From SIG455 sp045646385 (GTDB lineage: Bacteria > Bacillota > Clostridia > UMGS1810), in the NCBI GenBank assembly GCA_045646385.1, contig JAZRKQ010000017.1, positions 1-64,000 of the forward strand: a stretch of 64,000 bases of DNA, in the 5' to 3' direction. Shown piece by piece: positions 26,376-36,855 of the stretch. Made by a program: the position numbers and the translations under genes. The number at the start of each line of letters is the position of its first letter. Position 1 is the first letter of the stretch. Below the pieces are notes generated by a model. It made no database searches. It was not told where the DNA came from and worked only from the letters and a program-made list of their open reading frames with translations.

Positions 26376-27287
26376 TTAATTTATATTAAGATATTTTTTG
26401 ATTTCGGGTATTAGTTTAAGTGTGTCATTATATCCCATATAGTAAAGTGCACCGAGTTTTTCTATGTCATTTTCAAATCTGCTTACATCAACGGGTTCTG
26501 ATGGACTTATAACAAAAACTCTGCCTTCATTACGGAGAGAGTCAAGTTTGTCTAACTGCCTGTTGTACATTTCGTTGTTTTCGCTAAGCGCTTTTGCAAA
26601 TTCAGGGAATTTGTGGTACACCTTTTCGGCAAGTTTTTTAGAGCGTTCAGATGTTGGCTTTTTTCTAAAACCATCCTGCTGAGTTTTTATAACGATTATT
26701 TTTTCATAGCCATTGTCAATAGCCCATTGATAGGGCACTTTGTCTGTGCATCCTCCGTCAAGGTACGGAGTGCCGTTTATTATAACAGGTTTTGAAATAT
26801 ATGGCAGAGAAGACGAGGCTTCTAAAACTTTATATATGTCGCAACCGCCGTTTTCAAAATATTCCGTTTGGGCAGTTCTTAAATTAGTTGCAACCACCAC
26901 AAAACGCTGTTTGCCGCTTTCAAAACGTTCGTTGTTAAACGGGTATTTTTTCATTAAATCGTTAAAGGCATAATCATAACCAAAAATACTTCTTTTTTTG
27001 ATAAGTACACGGCTGCCTACGTATTTTTTATCAAATCTGTGGTTTAAAGTAATTTTACCTGCTCTGCCAATCTGTCCTGATATATAGTTCATTCCGTTTA
27101 ATGCACCTGCAGATACACCAATTGCAGAGCGCAGGTTGATGCCGTTTTCCATAAGCGCATCAAGTGCGGCGGCTACGTATATACCTCTGAATGCACCGCC
27201 TTCCATAACAATGCATCCATCGGTAAAGTTGTCAGTGGCGTTTCCGCTTGGTAATTCGTTGATTTTAGAAAATGTTTTGTGTTTCAT
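26376..27287 (-). CDS. Patatin-like phospholipase
   Basis: 303 residues of the patatin/RssA-YjjU family. Oxyanion hole GGAFRG (about residues 30-35), nucleophile GVSAG and catalytic Asp in LDGG are all present, so an active serine lipid acylhydrolase is expected. No signal peptide. It is the last gene of a three-gene minus-strand unit with gaps of only four bases (acyltransferase, 93-residue protein, patatin), hinting at lipid or surface-glycan acyl turnover. Physiological substrate unknown. Confidence 0.88.
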   Translation of the reverse strand: MKHKTFSKINELPSGNATDNFTDGCIVMEGGAFRGIYVAAALDALMENGINLRSAIGVSAGALNGMNYISGQIGRAGKITLNHRFDKKYVGSRVLIKKRSIFGYDYAFNDLMKKYPFNNERFESGKQRFVVVATNLRTAQTEYFENGGCDIYKVLEASSSLPYISKPVIINGTPYLDGGCTDKVPYQWAIDNGYEKIIVIKTQQDGFRKKPTSERSKKLAEKVYHKFPEFAKALSENNEMYNRQLDKLDSLRNEGRVFVISPSEPVDVSRFENDIEKLGALYYMGYNDTLKLIPEIKKYLNIN

Positions 27288-27291
27288 TTAA

Positions 27292-27573
27292 TTACCTTTC
27301 TTCTAAAAAATGTTTTAATTCTTCGGGAAGTTCTTTGCAAATAAAAACGTGCTCACCTGAGTTGAGCATAGATACTGCTTTAAGAAAAGTCTTTTGCGGA
27401 ATGTTATTACCGCTTTCAAAAACTGCCAGTTTCATATGCGATTCGGCATATTTGGATATGGTAATCAAGTGCTTTGCCTCTTCGTCATCTACTGCAACTA
27501 ACGCAAAAAAATCATTGTCAAGTTCAAAAAGTACACAAGTGTTGCTGAATGCTATAACCTTTTTATAATTCAT
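27292..27573 (-). CDS. Small protein of unknown function (93 aa)
   Basis: 93 residues, not recognised. Predicted alpha/beta, soluble, acidic, with no signal peptide or membrane helix; it begins MNYKKVIAFSNTCVLFELDND. Four-base gaps on both sides to the acyltransferase and patatin genes make co-translation likely and support a real gene; the antisense frame over the same bases has no ribosome site. Confidence 0.65.
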   Translation of the reverse strand: MNYKKVIAFSNTCVLFELDNDFFALVAVDDEEAKHLITISKYAESHMKLAVFESGNNIPQKTFLKAVSMLNSGEHVFICKELPEELKHFLEER

Positions 27574-27577
27574 AATA

Positions 27578-28588
27578 TCACCTTTTTGTTATATTATTTA
27601 TAACTGCTTTAACAGAATTTTCTGCACCGCTCCACGCAAAACTCAGTATACAAACACTTACAAACCAAATCAGCATAACTGCCGATGGGGCAAGGTCTAT
27701 CGGAATGGGCTTCAATACTTCTAAAAAGAACACGTGTATAAGATAAGCAGTAAAAGAAAGTGCAGAAAGTTTTGTGATGATTTTACTTTCTTTATGCAGA
27801 TACTCTTTGCACCATATAAATATGCCTGCTGCCTCTACATAATGATTTAACGAGTAGCCACTCATAAAAAGAAAATTACCTGTGCTTAAAACTGTAAACA
27901 TAGAATATAAAGGTGCTATAATGAGAGTCGCTGCCGAAAGAGCATATATAATATTTTTCGTATTCTTTTTAAGGTCGCACGTGCCAAGAATAAACCCTAG
28001 CAAAACGTAGCCGATATATCCCGTAAGTCCGTCATCTGCCATAAACACATAAAAACTGCCGTTTGCCAATGTGTTTATAAGGGGGCGTATACTTGTCTGG
28101 AATATTGCTATTACAAATAACAGCATCAATTTTTTTGTGTCACAGTTTTTAACAATCATCTGCAAAAACGGCATAAGCAGATATATAAACAGAATAGAGT
28201 AAACAAACCATAAATGATATGTACTTCCGCAGTTTATTAATTCTTTGAAAAAGCCTGATACAGATATATTGTTGCCATGTGAGCAGTTCATATATATGTA
28301 ATAGAATATATCGTACAAAATGAACGGAATACCTATTTTGAGGAAGCGTTTTTTGTAAAATGCCTTTATATCTGTAATATCCTTGTTCAACAGCAAATAA
28401 CCGCTTATCATAAAGAACAAAGGTACACCTACTCTGGAAAGTTCGTTGGCATAGCCAATTATATACCATAATGTTTTTCCTGCATTCGCTATATTTGCAT
28501 AGTAATCGCATATACAATGCAGAAGCATGACCATAAATATAGAAAACACACGCAAATAATCTATATATTTATAATTTTTGTAAGACAT
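27578..28588 (-). CDS. Acyltransferase family 3 membrane protein
   Basis: 336 residues with about ten helices. The N terminus YIDYLRVFSIFMVMLLHC holds the family Arg and His, and GVPLFFMISGYLLL is the second family landmark, as in OafA/WecH-type O-acetyltransferases that modify cell-surface glycans. An upstream in-frame start was rejected: GAGGA sits six bases before ATG 28588. It heads the operon with the 93-residue protein and the patatin. Substrate not deducible. Confidence 0.87.
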   Translation of the reverse strand: MSYKNYKYIDYLRVFSIFMVMLLHCICDYYANIANAGKTLWYIIGYANELSRVGVPLFFMISGYLLLNKDITDIKAFYKKRFLKIGIPFILYDIFYYIYMNCSHGNNISVSGFFKELINCGSTYHLWFVYSILFIYLLMPFLQMIVKNCDTKKLMLLFVIAIFQTSIRPLINTLANGSFYVFMADDGLTGYIGYVLLGFILGTCDLKKNTKNIIYALSAATLIIAPLYSMFTVLSTGNFLFMSGYSLNHYVEAAGIFIWCKEYLHKESKIITKLSALSFTAYLIHVFFLEVLKPIPIDLAPSAVMLIWFVSVCILSFAWSGAENSVKAVINNITKR

Positions 28589-28621
28589 CTTATATCCTCG
28601 CAAATTGTTTTTATATACACT

Positions 28622-28650
28622 ATAATACTATTAAATCGGTCTCTTGTCAA
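28622..28650 (-). promoter_or_regulatory. Sigma-A promoter of the acyltransferase operon
   Basis: Minus strand TTGACA (28650-28645), 17-base spacer, TATTAT (28627-28622). Confidence 0.75.
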
Positions 28651-28682
28651 TTTCTTTGAATCTGGTATATTGAAATAGAATA

Positions 28683-28711
28683 TTGCAGTTTTTTGGGATA
28701 TATGATAGAAT
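28683..28711 (+). promoter_or_regulatory. Sigma-A promoter of the SLH-PstS/ECF operon
   Basis: TTGCAG (28683-28688), 17-base spacer, TAGAAT (28706-28711). Confidence 0.6.
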
Positions 28712-28747
28712 ATAATCACAAATTATAGAATTGGGGAGGTATCATTA

Positions 28748-30421
28748 ATGAAAAAGATTTTTGCGTTGATAACGTGTTTTGTAATGTTATACTGTAGTTG
28801 TGTTTTCACTTCTGCTTTTGCCGAAACAGAAAACACCTTTACTGTAATTAAGATACCTGCTCAATCGGCAGTATATGGGTATAAGGCACGGTATACCGAC
28901 ACAAAACAACCGATACATCTATCTGAGTATTACGACGGGTATATGTTTGCAACAGTACCATCTTATAATGCTGATAGAGAGATAGAAGGCTTTGAGCCTG
29001 AAGAAATTACATTTACAGATTATGATGCTATACATTATGAATTCAGTATGATGAAGTGGGTTGCTCAAAGCGGTGTTATTTTAGGTGACGATAATGGTCG
29101 TGCAAGACCGTTTGATAATGTAACACGTGCTGAAGCGGTTGCTATGATTATGCGCTTTTTAGGACTTGATGCTGATAGTAACCTTTCTCATCCGTTTGAG
29201 GATGTTGATAATAAAAGTTGGTACAGAAATTATGTTGCATCTGCTTATAATGCAGGAATTATCAAAGGCGACAGCGAAAATATTTTTTCTCCCAGCAGAG
29301 ATGTATCGCGTGAAGAAATTACTGTAATGACAGCGCGTGCAATTAAATATGCGGGCCTTGCCGCATCGCGTGACGGTATTGCTTATGCTGCTGATAGTGC
29401 CGATATATCCGAGTGGGCTGCAGAAGCATACGAAATTGTAGGCTCAAGCGCAATCACTGAGCCGGATAATACTGATTCGGAAAATCCTACACGTCTTTTT
29501 GCACCTCAAAAAGCGGCTACCCGTTTTGATGTGGCATATCTTCTGTATTATTCAGGAAGAAGTTGCCAGTTATATCCGTCACAGGCGGCTGTGGAGTATG
29601 GGTTTGATAAAAATATGCCCGTTATTGACGGCTCTACATCTACATATCCGTTTACTGAGGCAGTGTATAACAAACTGTTTTCAAACGGATTCGAGCATCC
29701 GCAAAAACCTGCTTCGCATAGTAAAAGCCATGCATCGTATCAGCGTCTTATAGATGGCGAGGTTGATATGCTTTTTGCATCTGTATATCCTTCATCGGAT
29801 ATTTTGGAAATAGCGGCATCAAAGGGTGTGGAACTTGAACTTATTCCTATTGCATACGATGCCATGATTTTCTTTACCAATATCGAAAATCCCTCAAAAG
29901 GTCTTACCAAGGAGCAGATAACAGATATTTATGTTAATAATGCTTATGATAATTGGTCGCAGGTAGGAGGTAGTGATGCACTTCTGTATCCGTATTGCAG
30001 AAACTATGACAGCGGCTCACATGCGCAAATGGAACGCCATTTTTTAAATGGTAATGATATACACGAAAAGATACGCACCGAAACAACATCTAAAACGATG
30101 TCCAATGTCCTTACCGACGTGATTGATGCTAAAACAGAAAATCCTTTGGGCTATGGACTTGGGTACAGCATTTATTACTATTATCATAATATGGACCCGT
30201 TTTACAGTACATCAACTGAACTTAAACTTTTAGAGATTGACGGTGTGGGGCCAACAGATGAAACTATTGCAGACGGTACGTATCCGCTTTCAAACAATAC
30301 GTATATAGTTATCAGAAAAGACACTCCAAAAGATGCACCTGCACGAAAAATGGCAGAATTTATGCTTACGGAGTCGGGACAGGAATGTGTACAGCAGGCA
30401 GGTTACGGAAGGTTGAAATAA
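28748..30421 (+). CDS. SLH-domain protein with PstS-like solute-binding domain
   Basis: 557 residues. Signal peptide (1-25, ending SAFA-E), SLH repeats (about 95-150 and 150-210, a third weaker at about 210-275), then a periplasmic-binding-protein fold (about 290-557) with PVIDGSTSTYPFTEAVYNKL, TNIENPSKGLTKEQITDIY and YDSGSHAQMERHFL, which match the phosphate-binding PstS family. It is thus an exported binding protein held on the wall through SLH. GGGGAGG ribosome site. It is followed at 22 bases by ecfT, although ECF transporters normally use a membrane S-component and no extracellular binding protein. The ligand is undetermined; phosphate is only a family guess. Confidence 0.85.
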   Translation: MKKIFALITCFVMLYCSCVFTSAFAETENTFTVIKIPAQSAVYGYKARYTDTKQPIHLSEYYDGYMFATVPSYNADREIEGFEPEEITFTDYDAIHYEFSMMKWVAQSGVILGDDNGRARPFDNVTRAEAVAMIMRFLGLDADSNLSHPFEDVDNKSWYRNYVASAYNAGIIKGDSENIFSPSRDVSREEITVMTARAIKYAGLAASRDGIAYAADSADISEWAAEAYEIVGSSAITEPDNTDSENPTRLFAPQKAATRFDVAYLLYYSGRSCQLYPSQAAVEYGFDKNMPVIDGSTSTYPFTEAVYNKLFSNGFEHPQKPASHSKSHASYQRLIDGEVDMLFASVYPSSDILEIAASKGVELELIPIAYDAMIFFTNIENPSKGLTKEQITDIYVNNAYDNWSQVGGSDALLYPYCRNYDSGSHAQMERHFLNGNDIHEKIRTETTSKTMSNVLTDVIDAKTENPLGYGLGYSIYYYYHNMDPFYSTSTELKLLEIDGVGPTDETIADGTYPLSNNTYIVIRKDTPKDAPARKMAEFMLTESGQECVQQAGYGRLK

Positions 30422-30443
30422 TGACGAAAGGTGAAGAAGGTAA

Positions 30444-31331
30444 GTGAAAGAATTCAAAACATATCATCCTATAGTTAATTTTACATATTTCGTTTTTGTT
30501 ATTATTTTTTCGTGCCTTTTGTTGCATCCTGTGTTTTTAGGCATATCGTTTGTATGCTCTGTTTCGTATGCGATTATTACAGGCGGCAGACGAATGCTGA
30601 AATTTATAAGCATTTATATGTTTTTGCTTATTATTTTAACAACAATTATAAATCCGATGTTCAATCACGCAGGAATTACCGTTATTTGCTATTTGCCAAG
30701 CGGAAATCCGCTTACTGCGGAAGCAATTGTTTACGGCTTTGCAATGGGAATTATGCTTGCGTCCGTCATATGCTTTTTTGCATCGTATAATAAAGTTATG
30801 ACGAGTGATAAATTCATTTATCTTTTTGGCAGAATTATGCCGTCGCTTTCGCTGGTGTTTTCTATGGTACTACGCTTTGTGCCAAATTTTAAAAAACAAT
30901 TTGTAAACGTAAGTAACGGTCAAAAATGTCTGGGGAACGATGTAACGGGCGGCAAAATAATAAAAAGAGCAAAGGCAGGCCTTAAAATACTTTCCGCTAT
31001 GATAAGCTGGTCATTGGAAAATGCTGTTGAAACTGCTGACAGTATGAAAAGCCGGGGGTATGGGTTGCCGAACAGAACTGCATACTCTGAATATGTTTTT
31101 GATAGGCGTGACGGAGCAATTTTAACAGCCATACTTGCTTTGGGGATATACGTTCTTGCAGGCCATATTTTTAATGTTACATATCATGCGTATGTTCCGT
31201 ATGTGCAGATAGGGGAGATAACCCTGTACAGCATAAGTGTGGTATCAGCGTATTTTGTATTGTGCGCTATGCCGATAATTATAGAATGTTGGGAGGCTTG
31301 GAAATGGAAATTATTAAAACGCAGAATCTGA
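30444..31331 (+). CDS. ECF transporter transmembrane subunit EcfT
   Basis: 295 residues, CbiQ/EcfT family, about six helices. The coupling region SWSLENAVETADSMKSRGYG (about 190-210) contains the short helix motif that docks on the ATPases. GTG start four bases after GAAGAAGG, a rather short spacing, so the exact start is moderately sure. The last 28 bases overlap the ATPase gene. Forms the membrane core that couples ATP hydrolysis to vitamin or metal uptake. Confidence 0.9.
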   Translation: MKEFKTYHPIVNFTYFVFVIIFSCLLLHPVFLGISFVCSVSYAIITGGRRMLKFISIYMFLLIILTTIINPMFNHAGITVICYLPSGNPLTAEAIVYGFAMGIMLASVICFFASYNKVMTSDKFIYLFGRIMPSLSLVFSMVLRFVPNFKKQFVNVSNGQKCLGNDVTGGKIIKRAKAGLKILSAMISWSLENAVETADSMKSRGYGLPNRTAYSEYVFDRRDGAILTAILALGIYVLAGHIFNVTYHAYVPYVQIGEITLYSISVVSAYFVLCAMPIIIECWEAWKWKLLKRRI

Positions 31332-33859
31332 CCTTTACATATCCTGATAGCAACAAGTCTGCGTTATTGGATATTTCCATATCTGTAAATGCAGGCGAGT
31401 TTATTACTGTGTGCGGACGGTCCGGATGCGGAAAATCTACGCTTTTGCGACATTTGAAACCGTCGCTTATCCCTTTTGGTGAGATGCATGGCGACGTATT
31501 TTTCAAAGACAGATGCATAAAAAGTCTTACACACCGTGAACAAAGCGAAAAAATAGGATTTGTAATGCAAAATCCCGAAACACAGATTGTAACTGATAAA
31601 GTATGGCACGAACTTGCATTTGGTTTGGAAAATCTGGGATATGATAATGGAGATATACGTGCACGTGTTGCTGAGATGGCTTCGTTTTTCGGTATAGAGG
31701 ATTGGTTCCATAAATCCACATCTGAACTTTCAGGTGGACAAAAGCAACTTTTAAATCTTGCTTCTGTTATGGTTATGCAACCTGAAATTCTGTTGTTGGA
31801 CGAGCCTACAGGTCAACTTGATCCTATAGCCGCCCGAGAGTTTTTAGAAACCTTATATAAAATTAACCGTGAAATCGGCACTACCGTTATACTTACAGAA
31901 CATAGGCTTGAAGATGCAATCCCTCTTTCGGACAGAGTTATCGTTATGGATAACGGTACTATTGTTGCCGACGGTACACCGCAACAGGTTGGCAAAATTT
32001 TAAATGATATAAGCCATCCTATGAGTGTGGCTTTACCAACGCCTATGAAGGTATATTTTTCCGTTCCGAATGAGCGGGATTGCCCACTTACTGTGCGTGA
32101 TGGCAAAGTATGGCTTGAAAGCATGAATAAAAAGATAGACATAAATAAAAACATTCCGGTAAAAACCGATGACGAATTTTTTGACGATGCATTAATTTTA
32201 AATGACGTTTGGTTCAGATACGAAAAGAATTTACCCGATGTTTTGAAAGGGTTGTCACTAACTGTTAAAAAAGGTGAGTTTTACGCCATACTCGGTGGTA
32301 ACGGTGTAGGCAAAAGTACAGCGTTGTCGGTTATGGCATCTCATCTAAAAAGTTATCGCGGCAAAATCAATTCATATGGAAAAATAGGAATGCTTCCGCA
32401 AAATCCACAAGTACTGTTTACAGAAAAAACAGTTAAAAGCGATATCTCTCAAATGGGAGAGGATATATCATATGTTGTATCGATGTGTGAATTGGAAGAA
32501 TTGCTTGAGCGTCATCCATACGACCTTTCCGGTGGTGAAAGCCAGCGCGTTGCTTTGGCGAAGGTACTGATGACTAAGCCAGATATACTCCTTCTTGATG
32601 AGCCTACAAAGGGGTTTGACGTTCATTTTAAAGAAAAGTTTGCAGAAATCATTGCAGAACTTAAAGCAAGTGGAATTACTATTATAATGGTTTCACATGA
32701 TATAGAATTCTGCGCAAAATATGCTGACAGATGTGCAATGCTTTTTGACGGTAAAATCGTAAACTGTGATTCGCCGAGGAAGTTCTTTTCGGGCAAAAGT
32801 TTTTATACAACTGCGGCTAACAGAATGGCACGGAATATAATTCCTGATGCAATTGTTGCAGAGGATATAATATCTGCCTGCGGCGGTAAAATGCCTTGTG
32901 ATAATAAAATACCTCAAAAAGAAAAAATTGAAATAAAAAAAGAGGAGAAAGCAGTTGCTAAGCCCAAACGGAATTATGTTTGCGGAATTGTTTTTCTTAT
33001 TCTATTTCTGTTTGCTCAGTTTGCGTTTGTGGATAAATACAGCGGTTGGCTGAATATTTTGTTGCAGATATTAAGTGTTGCTTTAGCCGGAATTTCTTTG
33101 TCAAACTTTATTCCGAAAAGACTTTTGTGCGATCAACCTGTTGAAAAAAAACCAAATAGTAAAAATAAATTTTCGATTATTTCACTTATAACGGCGGTTA
33201 TAGTCCTTGCGGTTGTTCCGCTTACAATTTATGTTGGGATATATCATTTGAACGACAGAAAATATATGTTTATAAGCCTTATGATAATATTGGAAATTCT
33301 GTTGCCGTTTGTAATTCTGTTTGAAAAACGTCGCCCCAATTCACGAGAGTTGGTTGTGCTAAGCATTTTGTGTGCTATAGCCGTATTAGGTAGAGAGGCA
33401 TTTTTTATGCTTCCTCAGTTTAAACCGGTTCTTGCACTTGTTATAATTATCGGTGTGTGCTTTGGAGGAGAAGCAGGGTTTTTATCGGGCGCAGTAATTG
33501 CATTTGTGTCAAACTTTTTTTCAGCACAGGGACCCTGGACACCATGGCAAATGTTTGCTATGGGTATTGTGGGATTCATTTCCGGAATTATTTTCAATAA
33601 AGGTATAATTTCAAAAAAACGGGTAAACCTGTGCGTGTTCGGTATTGTTTCTGCAATCGTGATATACGGCGGAATAATGAATCCTGCATCTGTACTTATG
33701 TGGAATCCGTATCCTACAAAAGATTTAATTATATCTTCATTCGTTCTTGGTTTTTCGTTCGATATGGTCCACGCAGTTTCGACAGTATTTTTTCTATGGT
33801 TTTTGTCGACACCGTTGTTTGATAAACTTGAAAGAATAAAAACAAAATACGGTCTGTAA
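31304..33859 (+). CDS. Fused ECF ATPases and S-component (EcfA-EcfA'-EcfS)
   Basis: 851 residues. ABC domain 1 (about 1-235): Walker A GRSGCGKST (about 37), ELSGGQKQ (about 141), LLLDEPTGQLDP. ABC domain 2 (about 295-530): GGNGVGKST (about 330), LSGGESQR (about 406), LLLDEPTKGFD. A charged linker, then a C-terminal membrane part (about 555-851, eight or so helices) whose GVCFGGEAGFLSGAVIAFVSNFF resembles ECF substrate-binding components. A longer in-frame start at 31262 was rejected: GGGAGG (31291-31296) precedes ATG 31304. A whole ECF transporter is therefore made from two genes. The transported molecule is unknown; no riboswitch precedes the operon. Confidence 0.88.
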   Translation: MEIIKTQNLTFTYPDSNKSALLDISISVNAGEFITVCGRSGCGKSTLLRHLKPSLIPFGEMHGDVFFKDRCIKSLTHREQSEKIGFVMQNPETQIVTDKVWHELAFGLENLGYDNGDIRARVAEMASFFGIEDWFHKSTSELSGGQKQLLNLASVMVMQPEILLLDEPTGQLDPIAAREFLETLYKINREIGTTVILTEHRLEDAIPLSDRVIVMDNGTIVADGTPQQVGKILNDISHPMSVALPTPMKVYFSVPNERDCPLTVRDGKVWLESMNKKIDINKNIPVKTDDEFFDDALILNDVWFRYEKNLPDVLKGLSLTVKKGEFYAILGGNGVGKSTALSVMASHLKSYRGKINSYGKIGMLPQNPQVLFTEKTVKSDISQMGEDISYVVSMCELEELLERHPYDLSGGESQRVALAKVLMTKPDILLLDEPTKGFDVHFKEKFAEIIAELKASGITIIMVSHDIEFCAKYADRCAMLFDGKIVNCDSPRKFFSGKSFYTTAANRMARNIIPDAIVAEDIISACGGKMPCDNKIPQKEKIEIKKEEKAVAKPKRNYVCGIVFLILFLFAQFAFVDKYSGWLNILLQILSVALAGISLSNFIPKRLLCDQPVEKKPNSKNKFSIISLITAVIVLAVVPLTIYVGIYHLNDRKYMFISLMIILEILLPFVILFEKRRPNSRELVVLSILCAIAVLGREAFFMLPQFKPVLALVIIIGVCFGGEAGFLSGAVIAFVSNFFSAQGPWTPWQMFAMGIVGFISGIIFNKGIISKKRVNLCVFGIVSAIVIYGGIMNPASVLMWNPYPTKDLIISSFVLGFSFDMVHAVSTVFFLWFLSTPLFDKLERIKTKYGL

Positions 33860-33864
33860 ATAAT

Positions 33865-33897
33865 AAAAAGACTTGGTTTAAAAACCAAGTCTTTTTT
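33865..33897. terminator. Bidirectional terminator between ECF operon and pflA
   Basis: AAAAAGACTTGGTTT / AAACCAAGTCTTTTT with a one-to-two-base loop; the stop codon of pflA lies inside it. Confidence 0.9.
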
Positions 33898-34594
33898 GCA
33901 TCTTATCAGTATCATTTTTGTTTGCTTCGGGTAGATTACCGAAAGGAAAAGTGATTCCCATATCATCATATTTAACCTGACAGATTTTGCGGAACGGTAG
34001 AAGTTCTGCCTTGTCAATACACGGATACTTTTTGATTATTTCTTTTAAGGCAACTATATTTTCCTCGTTGTCGTTAACTGTTGGGATTATAACCTGCCTT
34101 AGTGTTGTAGGAATTTTCTCATTATCAAGATACTTAAGAAAATCTATTACCTTACTCATATTACAACCGACGTATTTTAAGTACATTTCGTCATTTGTAT
34201 ATTTAATGTCAAGCAACACTCTGTCAGTTTCGGCAAGCACAGTTTTAACCTTATCTGTTAATATGCATCCTGATGTGTCAAGGCAGGTGTTAATGTCGTT
34301 TTTATGACAAAGTTTAAAAACTTCGTATACAAACTCTGCCTGAAGCAGAGGCTCTCCGCCTGAAACGGTTATACCGCCAACGGTGCCAAAATACTCTTTG
34401 TAGCGTATTGCTTTGCTTACAATCTGATCTGCCGTATACTGTGTACCGGTGTTCATTTCCCATGTATCGGGATTATGGCAACACGAGCAGCGTAGGGGAC
34501 ACCCCTGCATAAACACAACAAAGCGTAACCCCGGCCCGTCCAATGTTCCAAGTGACTGAATAGAGTGAATATTTCCTTTTAAAGCCGTACTCAT
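33878..34594 (-). CDS. pflA: Pyruvate formate-lyase activating enzyme
   Basis: 238-residue radical-SAM enzyme. The cluster motif [12 protein letters not shown] (Cys-x3-Cys-x2-Cys, about residues 32-43) and [13 protein letters not shown] are intact. It generates the glycyl radical on PflB using SAM and a [4Fe-4S] cluster. Overlaps pflB by four bases (ATGA), so translation is coupled. It ends inside a bidirectional terminator. Confidence 0.95.
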   Translation of the reverse strand: MSTALKGNIHSIQSLGTLDGPGLRFVVFMQGCPLRCSCCHNPDTWEMNTGTQYTADQIVSKAIRYKEYFGTVGGITVSGGEPLLQAEFVYEVFKLCHKNDINTCLDTSGCILTDKVKTVLAETDRVLLDIKYTNDEMYLKYVGCNMSKVIDFLKYLDNEKIPTTLRQVIIPTVNDNEENIVALKEIIKKYPCIDKAELLPFRKICQVKYDDMGITFPFGNLPEANKNDTDKMQKRLGF

Positions 34595-36822
34595 ATTGCT
34601 TCGTGGAAAGTACGGCTGATAACTTCTCTCTGCTGTTCACGTGATAGTTTATTAAAGTTTACAGCGTAGCCTGATACTCTTATTGTAAGGTTAGGATATG
34701 CCTCGGGGTCTTCGTATGCTTTCATAAGTGTTTCACGGTTTAACACGTTAACATTTATGTGGTGAGCGCCTTTAGCAAAGTAGCCGTCTAAGATATTAAC
34801 AAGGTTTTCGGCACGTTCTTCATCGTTTCTTCCGAGTGCTTCGGGGGTAATTGAGAATGTGTTTGAAATACCATCACGGCAATCGTCATAACTGATTTTT
34901 GCAACAGAGTTAAGTGATGCCAATGCACCGTTTTCCTCACGATTGTGCATTGGGTTAGCACCGGGTGCAAAGGGGGCAGCTGCTTTTCTTCCATCAGGAG
35001 TAGCGCCAGTATTTTTACCGTACATAACATTAGAGGTAATTGTAAGTACAGAAAGTGTGTGAATAGCGTTTCTGTATGTAGGGGTTTTACGGAGTTCAGT
35101 AATCACTTTATGAGCCATGTCTTTGGCAATTAAATCAACTCTGTCATCGTCGTTTCCGTATTTAGGGAAATCGCCCGCTGTGTCAAAATCAACTATAAAG
35201 CCATTTTCGTCTTTTATTGGACGAACTATAGCGTGTTTGATAGCGCTTAATGAGTCTGCCACAACAGACAATCCTGCTATACCGAACGCCATAAAGCGTT
35301 CAACGTCAGTATTGTGCAGTGCCATCTGTATTTTTTCATAGGCATATTTGTCGTGCATATAGTGGATAATATTCATTGTATTTACATATAAGTGACTCAG
35401 CCACGCAATGTAAATATCAAATCTTTCCATAACATCGTTGTAATCAAGTTTTTCAACATCCATTACGTCCATCTGCGGGCCTATATGCATACCGCTGGTG
35501 GTGTCATAACCGCCGTTGATTGCTATAAGTAAAAGTTTGGCAAGGTTGCATCTTGCACCGAAGAACTGCATTTGTTCTCCGACTTTCATTGCAGATACGC
35601 AGCAGGCAATGGCATAGTCATCACCGTAAATTGGGCGCATTACGTCATCACTCTCATACTGAATAGAGTCTGTATCAGCAGAAACCTTTGCACAGAATTT
35701 TTTAAAGTTTTCTGGCAAACTGTTAGACCACAGTACAGTGAGGTTTGGCTCTGGAGATGAGCCGAGTGTGTAAAGAGTATTAAGCATACGGTAACTGTTT
35801 TTTGTAACTAAGGTTCTGCCATCTTTTCCCATACCGCCTACGGCCTCGGTAATCCACATGGGATCGCCGCCGAAAAGTTCATTGTATTCAGGTGTGCGCA
35901 AGTGACGCGCTATACGCAGTTTAATAACAAAATCGTCCATTAATTCCTGTGCAGTTTCCTCTGTTAATGTACCGTTTGCTATATCGCGTTCAATATAAAT
36001 ATCGAAGAATGTGCTTACTCTGCCGAGTGACATTGCGGCACCGTTCTGTTCTTTAATTGCTGCAAGGTATCCGAAGTATGTCCACTGAATAGCCTCTTTT
36101 GCATTTGATGCGGGCTGACTAATGTCGAATCCGTACATTTTTGCCATTTCTTTAAGATAACCTAAAAAGGCTATCTGCTGATACAGTTCTTCATCAAGAC
36201 GTATTTGTTCAGTGTTGAATGCCCCGTCAGAAAGTTTCGCTTTATCTTTTTTCTTTTCTTCGATAAGCCTGTCCACACCGTAAAGTGCCACTCTGCGGTA
36301 GTCTCCTATAATTCTTCCTCTGCCGTAAGCATCAGGCAAACCTGTAATTACGTGGCATTTACGAGCGTTACGCATTTCTTCTGTATATGCTCGGAAAACG
36401 CCATCGTTATGAGTTGTGCGGAATCGGAATTCCTCTTCAACTTTGTCGCTCAATTTATATCCGTATGCTTCGCACGCCTGACGTACCATACGCATACCAC
36501 CGAACGGGTTTACACTGCGTTTTAAAGGACGGTTAGTCTGCATACCGACAATAATTTCATTGTCTTTGTCGATGTATCCCGGAGAAAAACTTGTAAGTGA
36601 TGAAACAGTAGCCGTATCAATATCCAGTACACCGCCAAATTGTCTTTCAAGTTTGAAAAGATCCTGAACCTTTTTCATCAATGCATCAGTACGCTCTGTG
36701 GAAGATGCAAGGAAATTACTGTCACCTGTGTACTCTTTATAGTTGGTCTGGATAAAATCGCGCACGTTAATTTCGTCCTGCCAAACTCCCTTTTTAAAGC
36801 CATTCCAATTATTATGTATCAT
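34591..36822 (-). CDS. pflB: Formate C-acetyltransferase (pyruvate formate-lyase)
   Basis: 743-residue glycyl-radical enzyme converting pyruvate and CoA to acetyl-CoA and formate. Adjacent active-site cysteines in [20 protein letters not shown] (about 405) and the radical Gly in RVSGYAVNF (about 719) are intact; length fits classical Pfl (about 740-760). GGAGG precedes ATG. It is controlled by a ZTP riboswitch and terminator in its leader. Confidence 0.96.
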   Translation of the reverse strand: MIHNNWNGFKKGVWQDEINVRDFIQTNYKEYTGDSNFLASSTERTDALMKKVQDLFKLERQFGGVLDIDTATVSSLTSFSPGYIDKDNEIIVGMQTNRPLKRSVNPFGGMRMVRQACEAYGYKLSDKVEEEFRFRTTHNDGVFRAYTEEMRNARKCHVITGLPDAYGRGRIIGDYRRVALYGVDRLIEEKKKDKAKLSDGAFNTEQIRLDEELYQQIAFLGYLKEMAKMYGFDISQPASNAKEAIQWTYFGYLAAIKEQNGAAMSLGRVSTFFDIYIERDIANGTLTEETAQELMDDFVIKLRIARHLRTPEYNELFGGDPMWITEAVGGMGKDGRTLVTKNSYRMLNTLYTLGSSPEPNLTVLWSNSLPENFKKFCAKVSADTDSIQYESDDVMRPIYGDDYAIACCVSAMKVGEQMQFFGARCNLAKLLLIAINGGYDTTSGMHIGPQMDVMDVEKLDYNDVMERFDIYIAWLSHLYVNTMNIIHYMHDKYAYEKIQMALHNTDVERFMAFGIAGLSVVADSLSAIKHAIVRPIKDENGFIVDFDTAGDFPKYGNDDDRVDLIAKDMAHKVITELRKTPTYRNAIHTLSVLTITSNVMYGKNTGATPDGRKAAAPFAPGANPMHNREENGALASLNSVAKISYDDCRDGISNTFSITPEALGRNDEERAENLVNILDGYFAKGAHHINVNVLNRETLMKAYEDPEAYPNLTIRVSGYAVNFNKLSREQQREVISRTFHEAI

Positions 36823-36855
36823 ATATTTATCCTCCTCCGATAGATTTTTGCAAAT

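Noticed and set aside
27272..27568. Plus-strand frame opposite the 93-residue gene
   Set aside because: No ribosome site, cuts across a tightly packed minus-strand operon, and composition is shadow-like.
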